Origin: UBA6016 sp964568395
GTDB lineage: Bacteria; Campylobacterota; Campylobacteria; Campylobacterales; UBA6016
Length of the DNA stretch: 38,129 nucleotides
Direction of reading: 5' to 3'
Assembly (NCBI GenBank): GCA_964568395.1
Contig: CAZMPN010000018.1
Location: 1-38,129 of the forward strand
In this document: one piece after another, positions 1-7,045 of the stretch
Numbering within the stretch: position 1 is the stretch's first letter
Layout: each line of letters begins with the position of its first letter
The notes under the pieces: generated by a model
What the model was told of the DNA's origin: nothing
Databases searched by the model: none
The model's input: the letters and a program-made list of their open reading frames with translations, nothing else
Made by a program: the position numbers and the translations under genes

Positions 1-131
1 CCCCATCGACCTACTCGACGCTGATGTACTACACCGAGATGGACCCGTGGACGAGGAAGAAGATATTTGTCGAAAAAGACCCTGTCAAAAAGCAGAAGCA
101 GAAGGATATTATTGTTGGAGGCAGTAAATGA
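1..131 (+). CDS. ygiQ: YgiQ-family radical SAM protein, C-terminal end only
   Basis: This is the last 42 codons of a gene that begins before the window; the frame starts at base 3 and ends with TGA at 129-131. The tail reads PSTYSTLMYYTEMDPWT followed by a lysine-rich end. It matches the conserved C-terminus of YgiQ (UPF0313) proteins, where a Tyr-Tyr-Thr-x-x-Asp-Pro-x-Thr stretch follows a Pro-Thr-x-x-Thr element. YgiQ proteins are radical SAM enzymes of unsettled function; the Fe-S binding part is outside the window. The stop overlaps the ATG of the next short frame (ATGA), the usual sign of a coupled operon. Confidence 0.75.
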   Translation, partial: PSTYSTLMYYTEMDPWTRKKIFVEKDPVKKQKQKDIIVGGSK

Positions 132-208
132 GCGAAAAAGTGAAGATTGAATACCCGACCATAAAATTCAAAATTGCCAAAATTGAAAACTGGATACGCT
201 TTTCTTGA
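128..208 (+). pseudogene. 26-codon frame coupled to ygiQ, probable truncated gene
   Basis: An ATG overlaps the ygiQ stop as ATGA, then a 26-codon frame beginning MSEKVKIEYPTIKFK runs to TGA at 206-208. The four-base overlap suggests a genuine downstream gene in the ygiQ operon, but it stops almost at once and base composition becomes AT-rich at this point. I infer that it is the 5' stub of a native gene cut off where the accessory DNA was inserted. It could instead be an intact very small protein. I cannot assign a family. Confidence 0.4.
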
Positions 209-213
209 AAATT

Positions 214-222
214 TGGTAGTAT
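214..222 (+). promoter_or_regulatory. extended -10 promoter for the SIR2 gene
   Basis: TGGTAGTAT fits an extended -10 element (TGn plus TAnnnT) about 33 bases before the ATG at 256. No good -35 box lies at the usual distance. A GGAG ribosome site (247-250) precedes the ATG. Confidence 0.4.
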
Positions 223-255
223 ATTTTCTAGACATCAAAAAAGACTGGAGCGATA

Positions 256-2724
256 ATGAGTACTGGGTATGAGGACTTGATACATAGAATTGCAAGCGGA
301 AACGCAATTCTATTTGTAGGTGCTGGTTTTTCAAAAATAGCTACAAATGTAAATGGTGACGATGGAATACCAACAGCCTCCGAACTTGCGAACACAATAG
401 GAGAACTGGGTGGTTTTGATGGGGATGGGGATTTAAAATATGCAGCTGATTATTTTTTAAGCGAAATATGCACAAGAAAGCCGGAGCTAAAAAAGGTACT
501 GATTGCAAAGTTAAAGGATATTTTTACTATATCAAAACCGCATAATGTCCATGTTGATATTATGCGCATTGATTGGAAAAGAGTTTATACAACCAACTAT
601 GATGATTTGATTGAAATGTCGGCAAGACAAAATAGCAGAAGGATAGAGAGTAGAGACATAGATGCTTCTACTGAATTTTTTCCAAATGACAGATTTTGTG
701 TACACATTAATGGGTGTATACAAAATTTAAACGAAGAATATATTAACTCAAAATTTAAACTAAGTCACTCTTCATATGTTGCGCCAGATGAGTTTTTAAA
801 TTCCAATTGGAACTATATTTTTAAAAAAGACCTAGAAACCTCTAGTGCCATCGTGTTTGTCGGTTATTCTTTATATGATATAGATATAGAAAAGATTCTC
901 TACGCTAATCCTGAATTCAAGCAGAAAACATACTTCATAACGGCTCCGCTCGACCCATCTAAAAAAACAGACAAGCAGGATTATATTCTTTCAAAGTATG
1001 GTAAAGTTTTAAAGGTTGGTGTTGAAAAGTTTGCAAATGCCATAGTTGATAACATTGACATTATAAATAATGCGCAACAAGAATTTACAACTGAAGCTTT
1101 TGATAAATATGCAATATCAGACACATCGCCCGCAATGATTAAAGATTCCGAAATTGAAGCTTTTTTAAAATATGGACAAATAACAAAAGAGCGCATAGAC
1201 TTTGGAATGACATCAACGCAGTTACCCCTATATTTAGTAAAAAGAACAAAGGTTGAATCTATATGTGAAGCCCTTGCAACATCAAGTATGATATGTGTGA
1301 CAAGTGAACTTGGGAACGGAAAAAGCATTTTTCTTGCCGAAATGGCAGTAGCTCTCGTCCTAAAAGGTTTCAATGTATACACATTGAAAAACATTGCTGG
1401 CGATTACATAACTGACATTGATAAAATGATGAAGTCAGAAATGAGTTTTGTATTAATTATTGATTCATACAGTAATTGCCTAGACTTAATAAAATACATA
1501 TTGGCAACAAAACCTTCTAATATTAAACTACTATTGTCTGAGCGCACGATGAATCATCACTCAATAATAAGCGAGTTGGGCGGGGCACTACAAACTCGAG
1601 ATTTCAATATTGACTTTCTTGAGCCAGATGAAATAAGCAGTCTTGCTAAAATCTTAGAGCATACTTCTTTGTGGGGTAAGTATGGACAATATACAAACAC
1701 AAAAAAATATGAGCATATAGAATTTGAGTGCAAAAAACAAATGTCTTTTGTTCTTATTGATATACTCAATTCAGTGCAGATAAAAAATGAAATTTCAAAA
1801 TTACTTTCTGATGTTTTCAAAGATGGTATTGTTAAATTTAATATTTTTATCATTTGCATCTTGGATGTTATGAATATTCCAATTACATTGTCATTAATTT
1901 CAGAGTTAAGTAATAGTGATGTTGCAATATCTAAATTCTCAAATTCAAATCAATTGAGACAGCTATTTCAACTAAATCACTTTGAACAATCTTTTGATAC
2001 AAAATCATCGATTTATTCGAGATATTTGCTCAATGAACACTTTGAGCCGCAATATATAATTGAGAAAAGTCTGTTAATTCTTAGCGAACTTGATAAAAGA
2101 TTTGTACAAACAAAAAGCCTCGACAATATAAGAAATGAAGTTAGAATTAATCTTTTTAGATTTAAATTCATAGAACAGATGTTGCCAATAAAAGACAAAG
2201 CTGGGATGTTGGTTAATTACTTTGAATCCATTAAAAACAAGCTACCTTTTCACCTTAACAACCCACAGTACTGGCTTCAGTACGGTATGGCACACATTGC
2301 TTTGAAAAACTATGAAAAAGCAGAGCGTTGTTTGCAAAGCGCATATGATAAGGCAAAGTTTAGGGCAGACTACGATGTCCATAAAATTAATAATCAAAAA
2401 GCAAGATTAAATCTTAAAATTGCTTCGCTTGTGTCTACTAATATTCTTGAAGCTATGAAATTATTTATTGAAGCTGACGATCTGCTAAATAAACACGAAA
2501 ACGATGTTTATAAATTTAAAATAATTTTGGATTATAAAGATTTTTTTGATTCTAGGCGTAATTCATTGTCGCAAGAACAGAAAAAAACGATTAATAAAGC
2601 GAGTGAGAAAAAATTAAAAGACCTCGATACATTGAGAAGTAATGATATAAACAATTTTAAGCAAGAAATAGTATTTGCAGACTGTGAAGCTCAATTAAAG
2701 TATATATTGCAAGCCACTGCATAA
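256..2724 (+). CDS. SIR2-domain NTPase (STAND-like), probable anti-phage effector
   Basis: The 822-aa protein begins with a SIR2-like domain (about 1-270). GAGFS (22-26) is the nucleotide loop, TTNYDDLI (112-119) holds the conserved Asn-x-Asp, His150 in VHING is the probable catalytic histidine, and GYSLYD (203-208) closes the fold. A P-loop NTPase follows: GNGKS ends a Walker A at 350-357, with Ser in place of the first Gly, and FVLIIDSY (398-405) is a Walker B. After about residue 640 there are TPR-like helices (WLQYGMAHIALKNYEKA). In known SIR2 defence proteins this domain destroys NAD+ on phage sensing, and SIR2-STAND proteins (Avs5 type) are one such class. Assignment to that class is inference. 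The gene stands alone and is much richer in A+T than its neighbours, which suggests transfer. It contains no membrane segment. Confidence 0.8.
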   Translation: MSTGYEDLIHRIASGNAILFVGAGFSKIATNVNGDDGIPTASELANTIGELGGFDGDGDLKYAADYFLSEICTRKPELKKVLIAKLKDIFTISKPHNVHVDIMRIDWKRVYTTNYDDLIEMSARQNSRRIESRDIDASTEFFPNDRFCVHINGCIQNLNEEYINSKFKLSHSSYVAPDEFLNSNWNYIFKKDLETSSAIVFVGYSLYDIDIEKILYANPEFKQKTYFITAPLDPSKKTDKQDYILSKYGKVLKVGVEKFANAIVDNIDIINNAQQEFTTEAFDKYAISDTSPAMIKDSEIEAFLKYGQITKERIDFGMTSTQLPLYLVKRTKVESICEALATSSMICVTSELGNGKSIFLAEMAVALVLKGFNVYTLKNIAGDYITDIDKMMKSEMSFVLIIDSYSNCLDLIKYILATKPSNIKLLLSERTMNHHSIISELGGALQTRDFNIDFLEPDEISSLAKILEHTSLWGKYGQYTNTKKYEHIEFECKKQMSFVLIDILNSVQIKNEISKLLSDVFKDGIVKFNIFIICILDVMNIPITLSLISELSNSDVAISKFSNSNQLRQLFQLNHFEQSFDTKSSIYSRYLLNEHFEPQYIIEKSLLILSELDKRFVQTKSLDNIRNEVRINLFRFKFIEQMLPIKDKAGMLVNYFESIKNKLPFHLNNPQYWLQYGMAHIALKNYEKAERCLQSAYDKAKFRADYDVHKINNQKARLNLKIASLVSTNILEAMKLFIEADDLLNKHENDVYKFKIILDYKDFFDSRRNSLSQEQKKTINKASEKKLKDLDTLRSNDINNFKQEIVFADCEAQLKYILQATA

Positions 2725-2835
2725 AATTTTATTGTTTTTATCTATCTCATTGCCATGCATCATGGGCTTGAAAATGGGTGTCAGGTATTTAATCTTAACC
2801 GTTATAGCTTCGCACAGGACAACGAAAAGCCCATC

Positions 2836-2864
2836 TTGCCATCTCGCCAAAAAAAACATATAAT
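2836..2864 (+). promoter_or_regulatory. sigma70-type promoter of the Phd/MazF module
   Basis: TTGCCA (2836-2841), a 17-base spacer and a perfect TATAAT (2859-2864) lie just before the antitoxin start at 2898. Confidence 0.7.
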
Positions 2865-2882
2865 ATTTGACATAGATTTGAC
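2865..2882 (+). repeat. direct repeat ATTTGAC, possible antitoxin operator
   Basis: ATTTGAC occurs at 2865-2871 and again at 2876-2882, 11 bases apart (one helical turn), immediately downstream of the -10 box. The position suits an autoregulatory site for the antitoxin-toxin complex, but this is inference from placement. Confidence 0.35.
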
Positions 2883-2897
2883 TTTTGGAGGTCACAA

Positions 2898-3149
2898 GTG
2901 ACACAAAGTGTGGGAGCTAGGGACATACTGCGAAATCCGTCTTTGCTAAAGATAGCGCCGACCGATACGCTAGTCGTAGAGGACAAAAAATCGCACAAAA
3001 TGCTAGGGCTGTATATCGGAGCGGACACGGCAAAAGAGTTTTTGGAGTATCAGGCAAAAGCAAGGCTACTAAACAGCGCCAAAAAGATAGCCGCCTCCGC
3101 AAAGCTGGAGTACAAAGAGCTAGAGGGCGCCGTAGATGACGGTATATGA
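2898..3149 (+). CDS. type II antitoxin, Phd/YefM-like
   Basis: This 83-aa protein starts at GTG 2898, six bases after a strong GGAGG (2887-2891). The N-terminal part contains SVGARDIL, then VVEDKKSHKMLGLYI, which looks like the DNA-binding and dimer fold of Phd/YefM antitoxins (a strand-rich part after a helix, typically ending in a 'use or ignore' hairpin). A lysine- and alanine-rich C-terminal helix (about 50-83) would wrap the toxin. It overlaps the downstream MazF-like toxin by 14 bases, the usual antitoxin-first arrangement. The family call rests mainly on size, fold-like pattern and the neighbour; it could be another antitoxin class. Confidence 0.65.
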   Translation: MTQSVGARDILRNPSLLKIAPTDTLVVEDKKSHKMLGLYIGADTAKEFLEYQAKARLLNSAKKIAASAKLEYKELEGAVDDGI

Positions 3150-3483
3150 GAGGGGTTCCATAGTCCTCGTAAACTTCAATCCTCAAAAGAAAAAAGAGGA
3201 AGTCTCCAAAGTTCGCCCCGCCGTCATCGTCTCCGATACGATGCTAAACGACATACTCGACCTAGTGAGTGTGGTGGCATTGACAACCAACCTCATAGAC
3301 GATGCCGAGCCGCTGAGAGTGCGGATAAGCGCAAGAGAGTCGCTAAAAAATGATAGCGACGCCATGATAGAACAGCTCAGATGTGTAAGCAAAAGCCGTA
3401 TAGGCGAGCGGATAGGGCGACTAAGCGATGACGAGATGGTAAAAATCGAAAACGGCGTGAAGCTAATGTTGGGACTAAAATAA
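3136..3483 (+). CDS. MazF/PemK-type endoribonuclease toxin
   Basis: This 115-aa protein begins MTVYERGSIVLVNFNPQ and continues with KVRPAVIVSD, the conserved RG-x-I-V-LV and RPAV-(I/V)-(I/V)-S elements of the MazF/PemK fold. DAMIEQLRCVSKSRI matches the second conserved region (the strand leading to R-x-(I/V)). These toxins are sequence-specific RNases that stop translation when the antitoxin is degraded. Length is normal for the family (about 110). It overlaps the antitoxin by 14 bases, so translation is probably coupled. Codon use and G+C resemble the chromosome core rather than the AT-rich SIR2 gene upstream, suggesting a separate origin. Confidence 0.9.
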   Translation: MTVYERGSIVLVNFNPQKKKEEVSKVRPAVIVSDTMLNDILDLVSVVALTTNLIDDAEPLRVRISARESLKNDSDAMIEQLRCVSKSRIGERIGRLSDDEMVKIENGVKLMLGLK

Positions 3484-3534
3484 AAAACTAAATGAAAATT
3501 TTTAGCAAAGATATGAAGCTTGGAGCGAGATAGT

Positions 3535-4326
3535 TTGAAAATAGCGGAATTTAAAAATCTTTTTGTGAGCTACGGTGAGGGCGACGTACTGCACGGCGTG
3601 AGCCTAGACATCGACGAGCTAGAGCACACGGCGATACTGGGAGCCAACGGCAGCGGCAAGTCCACGCTAATCAAACTCTTTTCAAACGACATCTACCCAA
3701 GGATACTTCCCGGCTCGTCAAAAAAGATGTTTGGAGGGGAGCGATGGAGTATATTTGAGCTCAAAAAGAGGCTCGGCATCATCACAAACGACTTTCACTA
3801 CTATGCCCAAAATATGGCGCCAAACATCAGCGGATACGAGCTGGTCGTAAGCTCTTTTTTTAGCTCTCTCGGTATTTTGGAGCATCAAGAGTATACGGAC
3901 GAGATGAACAAGACGGCCACAGAAGCGATAGAAAAAGTGGACATAGAGCATCTAATGGCAAAACCTCTTTGCGAGATGTCCACGGGGGAGCTACGCAAAT
4001 GCCTTATCGCCAGGGCTTTGGCGCTCAAACCATCGGCGCTGCTCCTCGACGAGCCGACCGTGGGGCTGGATATAAGGGCGCAGCTGGAGTTTGTGGACGG
4101 ACTAAGGGCCCTTGCCAAAGAGAAGACGATACTTCTCATAACACACCACGTCGAGGAGATATTCCCGGAAATCCAAAAAGTAGTCCTGCTAAAGGACGGC
4201 TGCATCCTAAAGTGCGGCGTAAAAGAGGATGTCTTAACCAGCGAAAATCTATCGAATGCTTTTGGCGTAGCTTTGGAACTCGGGCTTGACGGGAATAGAT
4301 ACTATATCAAGAGGCTTTTGGCGTAA
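3535..4326 (+). CDS. ABC transporter ATPase subunit, orphan (ModF/YlmA-like)
   Basis: This ABC ATPase is about 263 aa. I place the start at TTG 3535 rather than TTG 3520 because GGAG at 3522-3525 then sits nine bases upstream, and the protein begins at MKIAEFKNLFVSYG, just before the first ABC strand. Walker A is GANGSGKST (36-44). The signature is an altered STGEL, Walker B is ALLLDEPTVGLD, and the H-loop is LLITHHVEE. The segment ELKKRLGIIT after the P-loop resembles stand-alone ModF/YlmA ATPases. No permease or binding protein lies nearby, so the substrate is unknown. It may power a transporter encoded elsewhere or act without one. A toxin-antitoxin module flanks it on each side. Confidence 0.85.
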   Translation: MKIAEFKNLFVSYGEGDVLHGVSLDIDELEHTAILGANGSGKSTLIKLFSNDIYPRILPGSSKKMFGGERWSIFELKKRLGIITNDFHYYAQNMAPNISGYELVVSSFFSSLGILEHQEYTDEMNKTATEAIEKVDIEHLMAKPLCEMSTGELRKCLIARALALKPSALLLDEPTVGLDIRAQLEFVDGLRALAKEKTILLITHHVEEIFPEIQKVVLLKDGCILKCGVKEDVLTSENLSNAFGVALELGLDGNRYYIKRLLA

Positions 4327-4330
4327 GCTA

Positions 4331-4359
4331 TTGACACTTCAACCTATATGATATACAAT
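4331..4359 (+). promoter_or_regulatory. strong sigma70 promoter of relB-relE-nmad2-bla run
   Basis: A perfect TTGACA (4331-4336), 17-base spacer and TACAAT (4354-4359) lie about 31 bases before the antitoxin ATG at 4391. It is the best promoter by sequence in the window. Confidence 0.8.
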
Positions 4360-4365
4360 TGTATA
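4352..4365. promoter_or_regulatory. 14-bp perfect palindrome over the -10 box, likely antitoxin operator
   Basis: TATACAATTGTATA is its own reverse complement and covers the -10 hexamer completely. Ribbon-helix-helix antitoxins bind such short palindromes in their own promoters, so autorepression by the antitoxin encoded 25 bases downstream is the natural reading. Binding itself is inferred. Confidence 0.7.
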
Positions 4366-4390
4366 CACACAATATCAAAAAGGCAAAGCT

Positions 4391-4621
4391 ATGAAACAAG
4401 CGATAAATATCAGGCTTGAAAAAGATACGATAGAGGCGCTAGACGGCTACGCCGCAGAACTGGACAAGAGCCGCACTAGCCTCATCGAAAAGGCGATAGA
4501 GTTATACTTTGACACTCTCGACGAGATGGTGGCAGACAAGCGCATAGATGCTCTCAAAAGTGGCAAAAGCGAAGTCGTCAGCCTGGAAGAGGTATTCAAA
4601 AAAGCCGGAATAAATGTATAA
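4391..4621 (+). CDS. ribbon-helix-helix antitoxin (RelB/CopG-like)
   Basis: This 76-aa protein has an N-terminal ribbon-helix-helix fold. The strand QAINIRLEKD is followed by helices around EALDGYAAELDKSRTSLIEKAIELYF (about 13-40), with the SR-T/S-x-LI-x-KAI turn typical of this DNA-binding fold. The acidic and lysine-rich C-terminal part (45-76) would neutralise the toxin. It overlaps the toxin gene by eight bases. The palindrome at 4352-4365 is the probable operator for this protein. The name relB would rest on the partner only, so no symbol is given. Confidence 0.85.
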   Translation: MKQAINIRLEKDTIEALDGYAAELDKSRTSLIEKAIELYFDTLDEMVADKRIDALKSGKSEVVSLEEVFKKAGINV

Positions 4622-4865
4622 AGTCGCCTTTGACAAAGAAGCCGAAAAAGAGTTCTTGCGGCTTGACAAATCGGCGCAAGAACTAGTCGCCATAAAACTC
4701 CTTGACCTACAAAAAGGCAACTTCTCAAACGACAAAGCCCTGGGCGGCAAGCACAAAGGCAAATACCGCAAACGAGCGGGAGACTACCGTATCATATACC
4801 TACGAGAAAACGAGCTTGTCCTCATCACGATAATCCGTGTGGCGCATAGAAGGGAGGTGTATTGA
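4614..4865 (+). CDS. RelE/ParE-type toxin
   Basis: This 83-aa protein shows the RelE-superfamily pattern. YKVAFDKEAEKEFLRLDKS is the first strand and helix, LGGKHKGKYRKRAGDYRIIYL is the central basic sheet (Lys/Arg residues that contact RNA), and LVLITIIRVAHRREVY is the last strand with the terminal H-R-R-x-x-Y. RelE members cleave mRNA in the ribosome, whereas ParE members poison gyrase. The G-(K/D)-YRI-IY pattern with the C-terminal His-Arg-Arg-x-x-Tyr favours RelE. The stop overlaps the next gene's start as TTGA, so a third gene is coupled to this pair. Confidence 0.88.
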   Translation: MYKVAFDKEAEKEFLRLDKSAQELVAIKLLDLQKGNFSNDKALGGKHKGKYRKRAGDYRIIYLRENELVLITIIRVAHRREVY

Positions 4866-5419
4866 ACTTATTTTCTTATGTAGTTGACCATGATTATGGG
4901 TATGCACCAAATCCAGAAAATAATGTTTGCACACTTGTTCATTGTAAATTTGGCGGAAAAGGCAATAAAAGAAATATAGTAGAGATTGCTAATGTGGGCG
5001 ATTGGGTTATTGGTACCGGTGGCAAAAGTACGAAAAGTGTTGGCAAGGGTAAAATAGTTTATGTAATGTGTATAACAGGCAAAATTTCATTTGAAAATTA
5101 TTTACAAAACTATATTGGCAGAGTAGATTGTGTCGATGAAGGAAATGGCAATGAGTATGCCTTAATCTCAAACGAATTCTACTATTTTGGAAAAGATGCT
5201 GTTGATATTTTCTCACTACCATCAGAAATACAAAATAATAAACTTGAATGTGGGCGAGGTTTTAAATATAAAGCTTTTGATGAAGATTATATCAATACAT
5301 TAGTGGCATATTTTCGCAATAATTATCACAGCGGAGCGCATGGTTTGCCAGTTGACCCTTTGGCTAACAAAGAAAAAATTGTGTTGTTACAAAAAAGAGA
5401 TGGAAAATGTTTAAGGTAA
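4862..5419 (+). CDS. Nmad2-like protein (nucleotide modification associated domain 2)
   Basis: This 185-aa protein starts at TTG 4862 (TTGA overlap with the RelE stop), behind a strong GGGAGG at about 4852-4857. The N-terminus LFSYVVDHDYGYAPNP, then CTLVHCK (23-29) and VGDWVIGTGGK (45-55), fits the Nmad2 pattern as I remember it: YVV-x-x-D-x-G-(F/Y)-APNP, CTL-x-x-CK and GDW-(V/I)-GTG. That family was proposed by genome context to act with DNA base modification, and its biochemistry is not established. The gene is richer in A+T than its neighbours and lies between a toxin and a beta-lactamase. It could be a third component of the toxin module, a defence-related enzyme or a passenger. Confidence 0.65.
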   Translation: MNLFSYVVDHDYGYAPNPENNVCTLVHCKFGGKGNKRNIVEIANVGDWVIGTGGKSTKSVGKGKIVYVMCITGKISFENYLQNYIGRVDCVDEGNGNEYALISNEFYYFGKDAVDIFSLPSEIQNNKLECGRGFKYKAFDEDYINTLVAYFRNNYHSGAHGLPVDPLANKEKIVLLQKRDGKCLR

Positions 5420-6147
5420 TTGGAATTATCAATATATTTATAATTTCCGCATTCGCCTTCCAGCCAAACTTCGGCAATTTCGACGGGACGGCGGTCATAC
5501 TTGATATCAATAGCTCCAAACGCATCGTCTTTAACGACAAAAGAGCAGATGAGAGGCTATCACCCTGCTCTACCTTCAAAATCCTCAACTCCATCATATC
5601 GCTAGATACCCAAGCGGTAAAAGATGAGAATGAGACAATCAAATGGGATGGTACGGCACGAGAATACCCGGCATGGAACCGTGACCATAACATGCGCTCG
5701 GCCATAGCCGTATCGGCCGTATGGGTATATCAGGAGCTAGCGCATCGCGTGGGTAGCGGGATGATGCAAGTAGGCGTGACGGCGGCTGAGTACGGCAATA
5801 TGGATACGACACATACACTTACCGACTTTTGGCTGGCAGATGGGAGCCTGAAGATTTCGGCAAACGAAGAAGCGGACTTTCTAGCGCGAATGATGGGCGG
5901 CAAACTACCGTTTTCGCCGCGTTCGGTTGCCATAACGAAAGAGATAATGACGCTTGACAAAAAAGACGGTTACGCTTTTGGCGGCAAGACTGGAAGCTGT
6001 GGAGATATAGGCTGGTTTGTCGGCTTCATAGAAGATGGGGTCGGCACAAAAGTATTCGCTCTCAACATCAAGGGCGAAGGCGCCAACGGAGCCGCCGCAA
6101 AAAAGATGGCAATCGACTACCTAAAAGAGTCTAAACTACTGAAATAG
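5407..6147 (+). CDS. class D (OXA-type) beta-lactamase
   Basis: This 246-aa protein has an N-terminal signal peptide (MFKVIGIINIFIISAFA, likely cut near 17) for export to the periplasm. All class D motifs are present: S55-T-F-K58 with the nucleophilic serine and the lysine expected to be carboxylated, S103-A-V, Y129-G-N, and K194-T-G-S with W203 shortly after. WDG (80-82) is also conserved. It should hydrolyse beta-lactams, but the spectrum cannot be read from sequence. The ATG lies 13 bases inside the upstream Nmad2-like gene, so it probably belongs to the same transcript. The 3' end overlaps the convergent araC-type gene by 17 bases. Length is normal or slightly short for the class. Confidence 0.93.
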   Translation: MFKVIGIINIFIISAFAFQPNFGNFDGTAVILDINSSKRIVFNDKRADERLSPCSTFKILNSIISLDTQAVKDENETIKWDGTAREYPAWNRDHNMRSAIAVSAVWVYQELAHRVGSGMMQVGVTAAEYGNMDTTHTLTDFWLADGSLKISANEEADFLARMMGGKLPFSPRSVAITKEIMTLDKKDGYAFGGKTGSCGDIGWFVGFIEDGVGTKVFALNIKGEGANGAAAKKMAIDYLKESKLLK

Positions 6148-7015
6148 GCAGATAAAACTCAAGCCGAAACTCCCCGCTGCCGTCCATATCCAAAAAGTGG
6201 TTTTTGCGGTATACGGCGTAGGGCGGCATAGTCTTTGCCTCGAATCCGCTATCCGGCAGCCAGATATGATATACATAGCGCATAAAGCGCAGCACGTCGC
6301 CGTATTTGCCGTTTATCTCAAAGACGGCGCAAATGGAGGACGGTATCTCAAAAAACGCCACCTGCCCATGCGGCGATATATCATCGCCCACCTCTATCGC
6401 CGCCACGTATGCGCACTCAGATAGCGGCGTGATAGTCGGATTGTCGTGATGAAGCCCTATCTGCCTAGCGCTTTGAGATATGCCGTTTTCGATTGCCCAC
6501 GCGTATAGTCTATTCCAGCTGTTTTTGATAGATATGCCATAACCCTTGTGCCTTATATACGCAGCCCTTATCGCTTCGCTTTTTTTTATTTTCGGCATGA
6601 CTCCTTCAAAATCCCTATCCGATGCGCTTGCGCTGACAGAGCTAGCCACTATCGACTCCGAATACTTTAGATATTTGCCGCCTCTCCACTCTCCCGGCGT
6701 AGCGCCAAAACGCCCCCTGAAAGCCTTGATAAACGAGGTCTGCGAGCCGTATCCGCACATCGACGCCACCTCCGAGATGTTGGCGTATCTGTTTGTTAGC
6801 AGCAGGCTTGCCGCTTTTTGCAGCCTTATGGATTTTATATTCTCATACAGATTTTTACCGGTCTCTTCGCGCCATATCCTATGCAGATGGTGCGGACTAA
6901 GCCCCGCCTCCTTTGCCAGCTCCTCGGCCGACAAAGAGCCGTCGATATGCGAATATATACGATAAAGCACGCTATTTACGATATCGGCTCTCTGGTTTTT
7001 TGTCTCTTTTCTCAT
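6131..7015 (-). CDS. AraC-family regulator with GyrI-like effector domain
   Basis: I take ATG 7015 as the start, giving 294 aa. Longer in-frame extensions to 7309 run into the divergent aminotransferase gene and do not look like protein. Two helix-turn-helix motifs lie at about 25-110 (LSAEELAKEAGLSPHHLHRIW and ISEVASMCGYGSQTSFIKAFRGRFGATPGEWR), the classic AraC/XylS DNA-binding domain placed N-terminally. Residues about 135-294 form a GyrI-like (AraC effector-binding) domain that binds small, often hydrophobic, ligands, as in Rob/SbmC relatives. It is divergent from the aminotransferase gene, with a direct-repeat operator between them, so it probably regulates that gene and itself. Confidence 0.9.
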   Translation of the reverse strand: MRKETKNQRADIVNSVLYRIYSHIDGSLSAEELAKEAGLSPHHLHRIWREETGKNLYENIKSIRLQKAASLLLTNRYANISEVASMCGYGSQTSFIKAFRGRFGATPGEWRGGKYLKYSESIVASSVSASASDRDFEGVMPKIKKSEAIRAAYIRHKGYGISIKNSWNRLYAWAIENGISQSARQIGLHHDNPTITPLSECAYVAAIEVGDDISPHGQVAFFEIPSSICAVFEINGKYGDVLRFMRYVYHIWLPDSGFEAKTMPPYAVYRKNHFLDMDGSGEFRLEFYLPISVV

Positions 7016-7045
7016 TGCTCTATAATACAAAACGGATAGTAAAAA

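Noticed and set aside
2725..2835. AT-rich palindrome TAAAATTTTA after the SIR2 stop considered as terminator
   Set aside because: Only A-T pairs and no loop, so it would not form a stable hairpin.
3969..4289. 106-codon frame on the plus strand inside the ABC ATPase gene
   Set aside because: It lies in another frame over the ATPase signature and Walker B; the protein is Arg/Gly-rich with no domain pattern.
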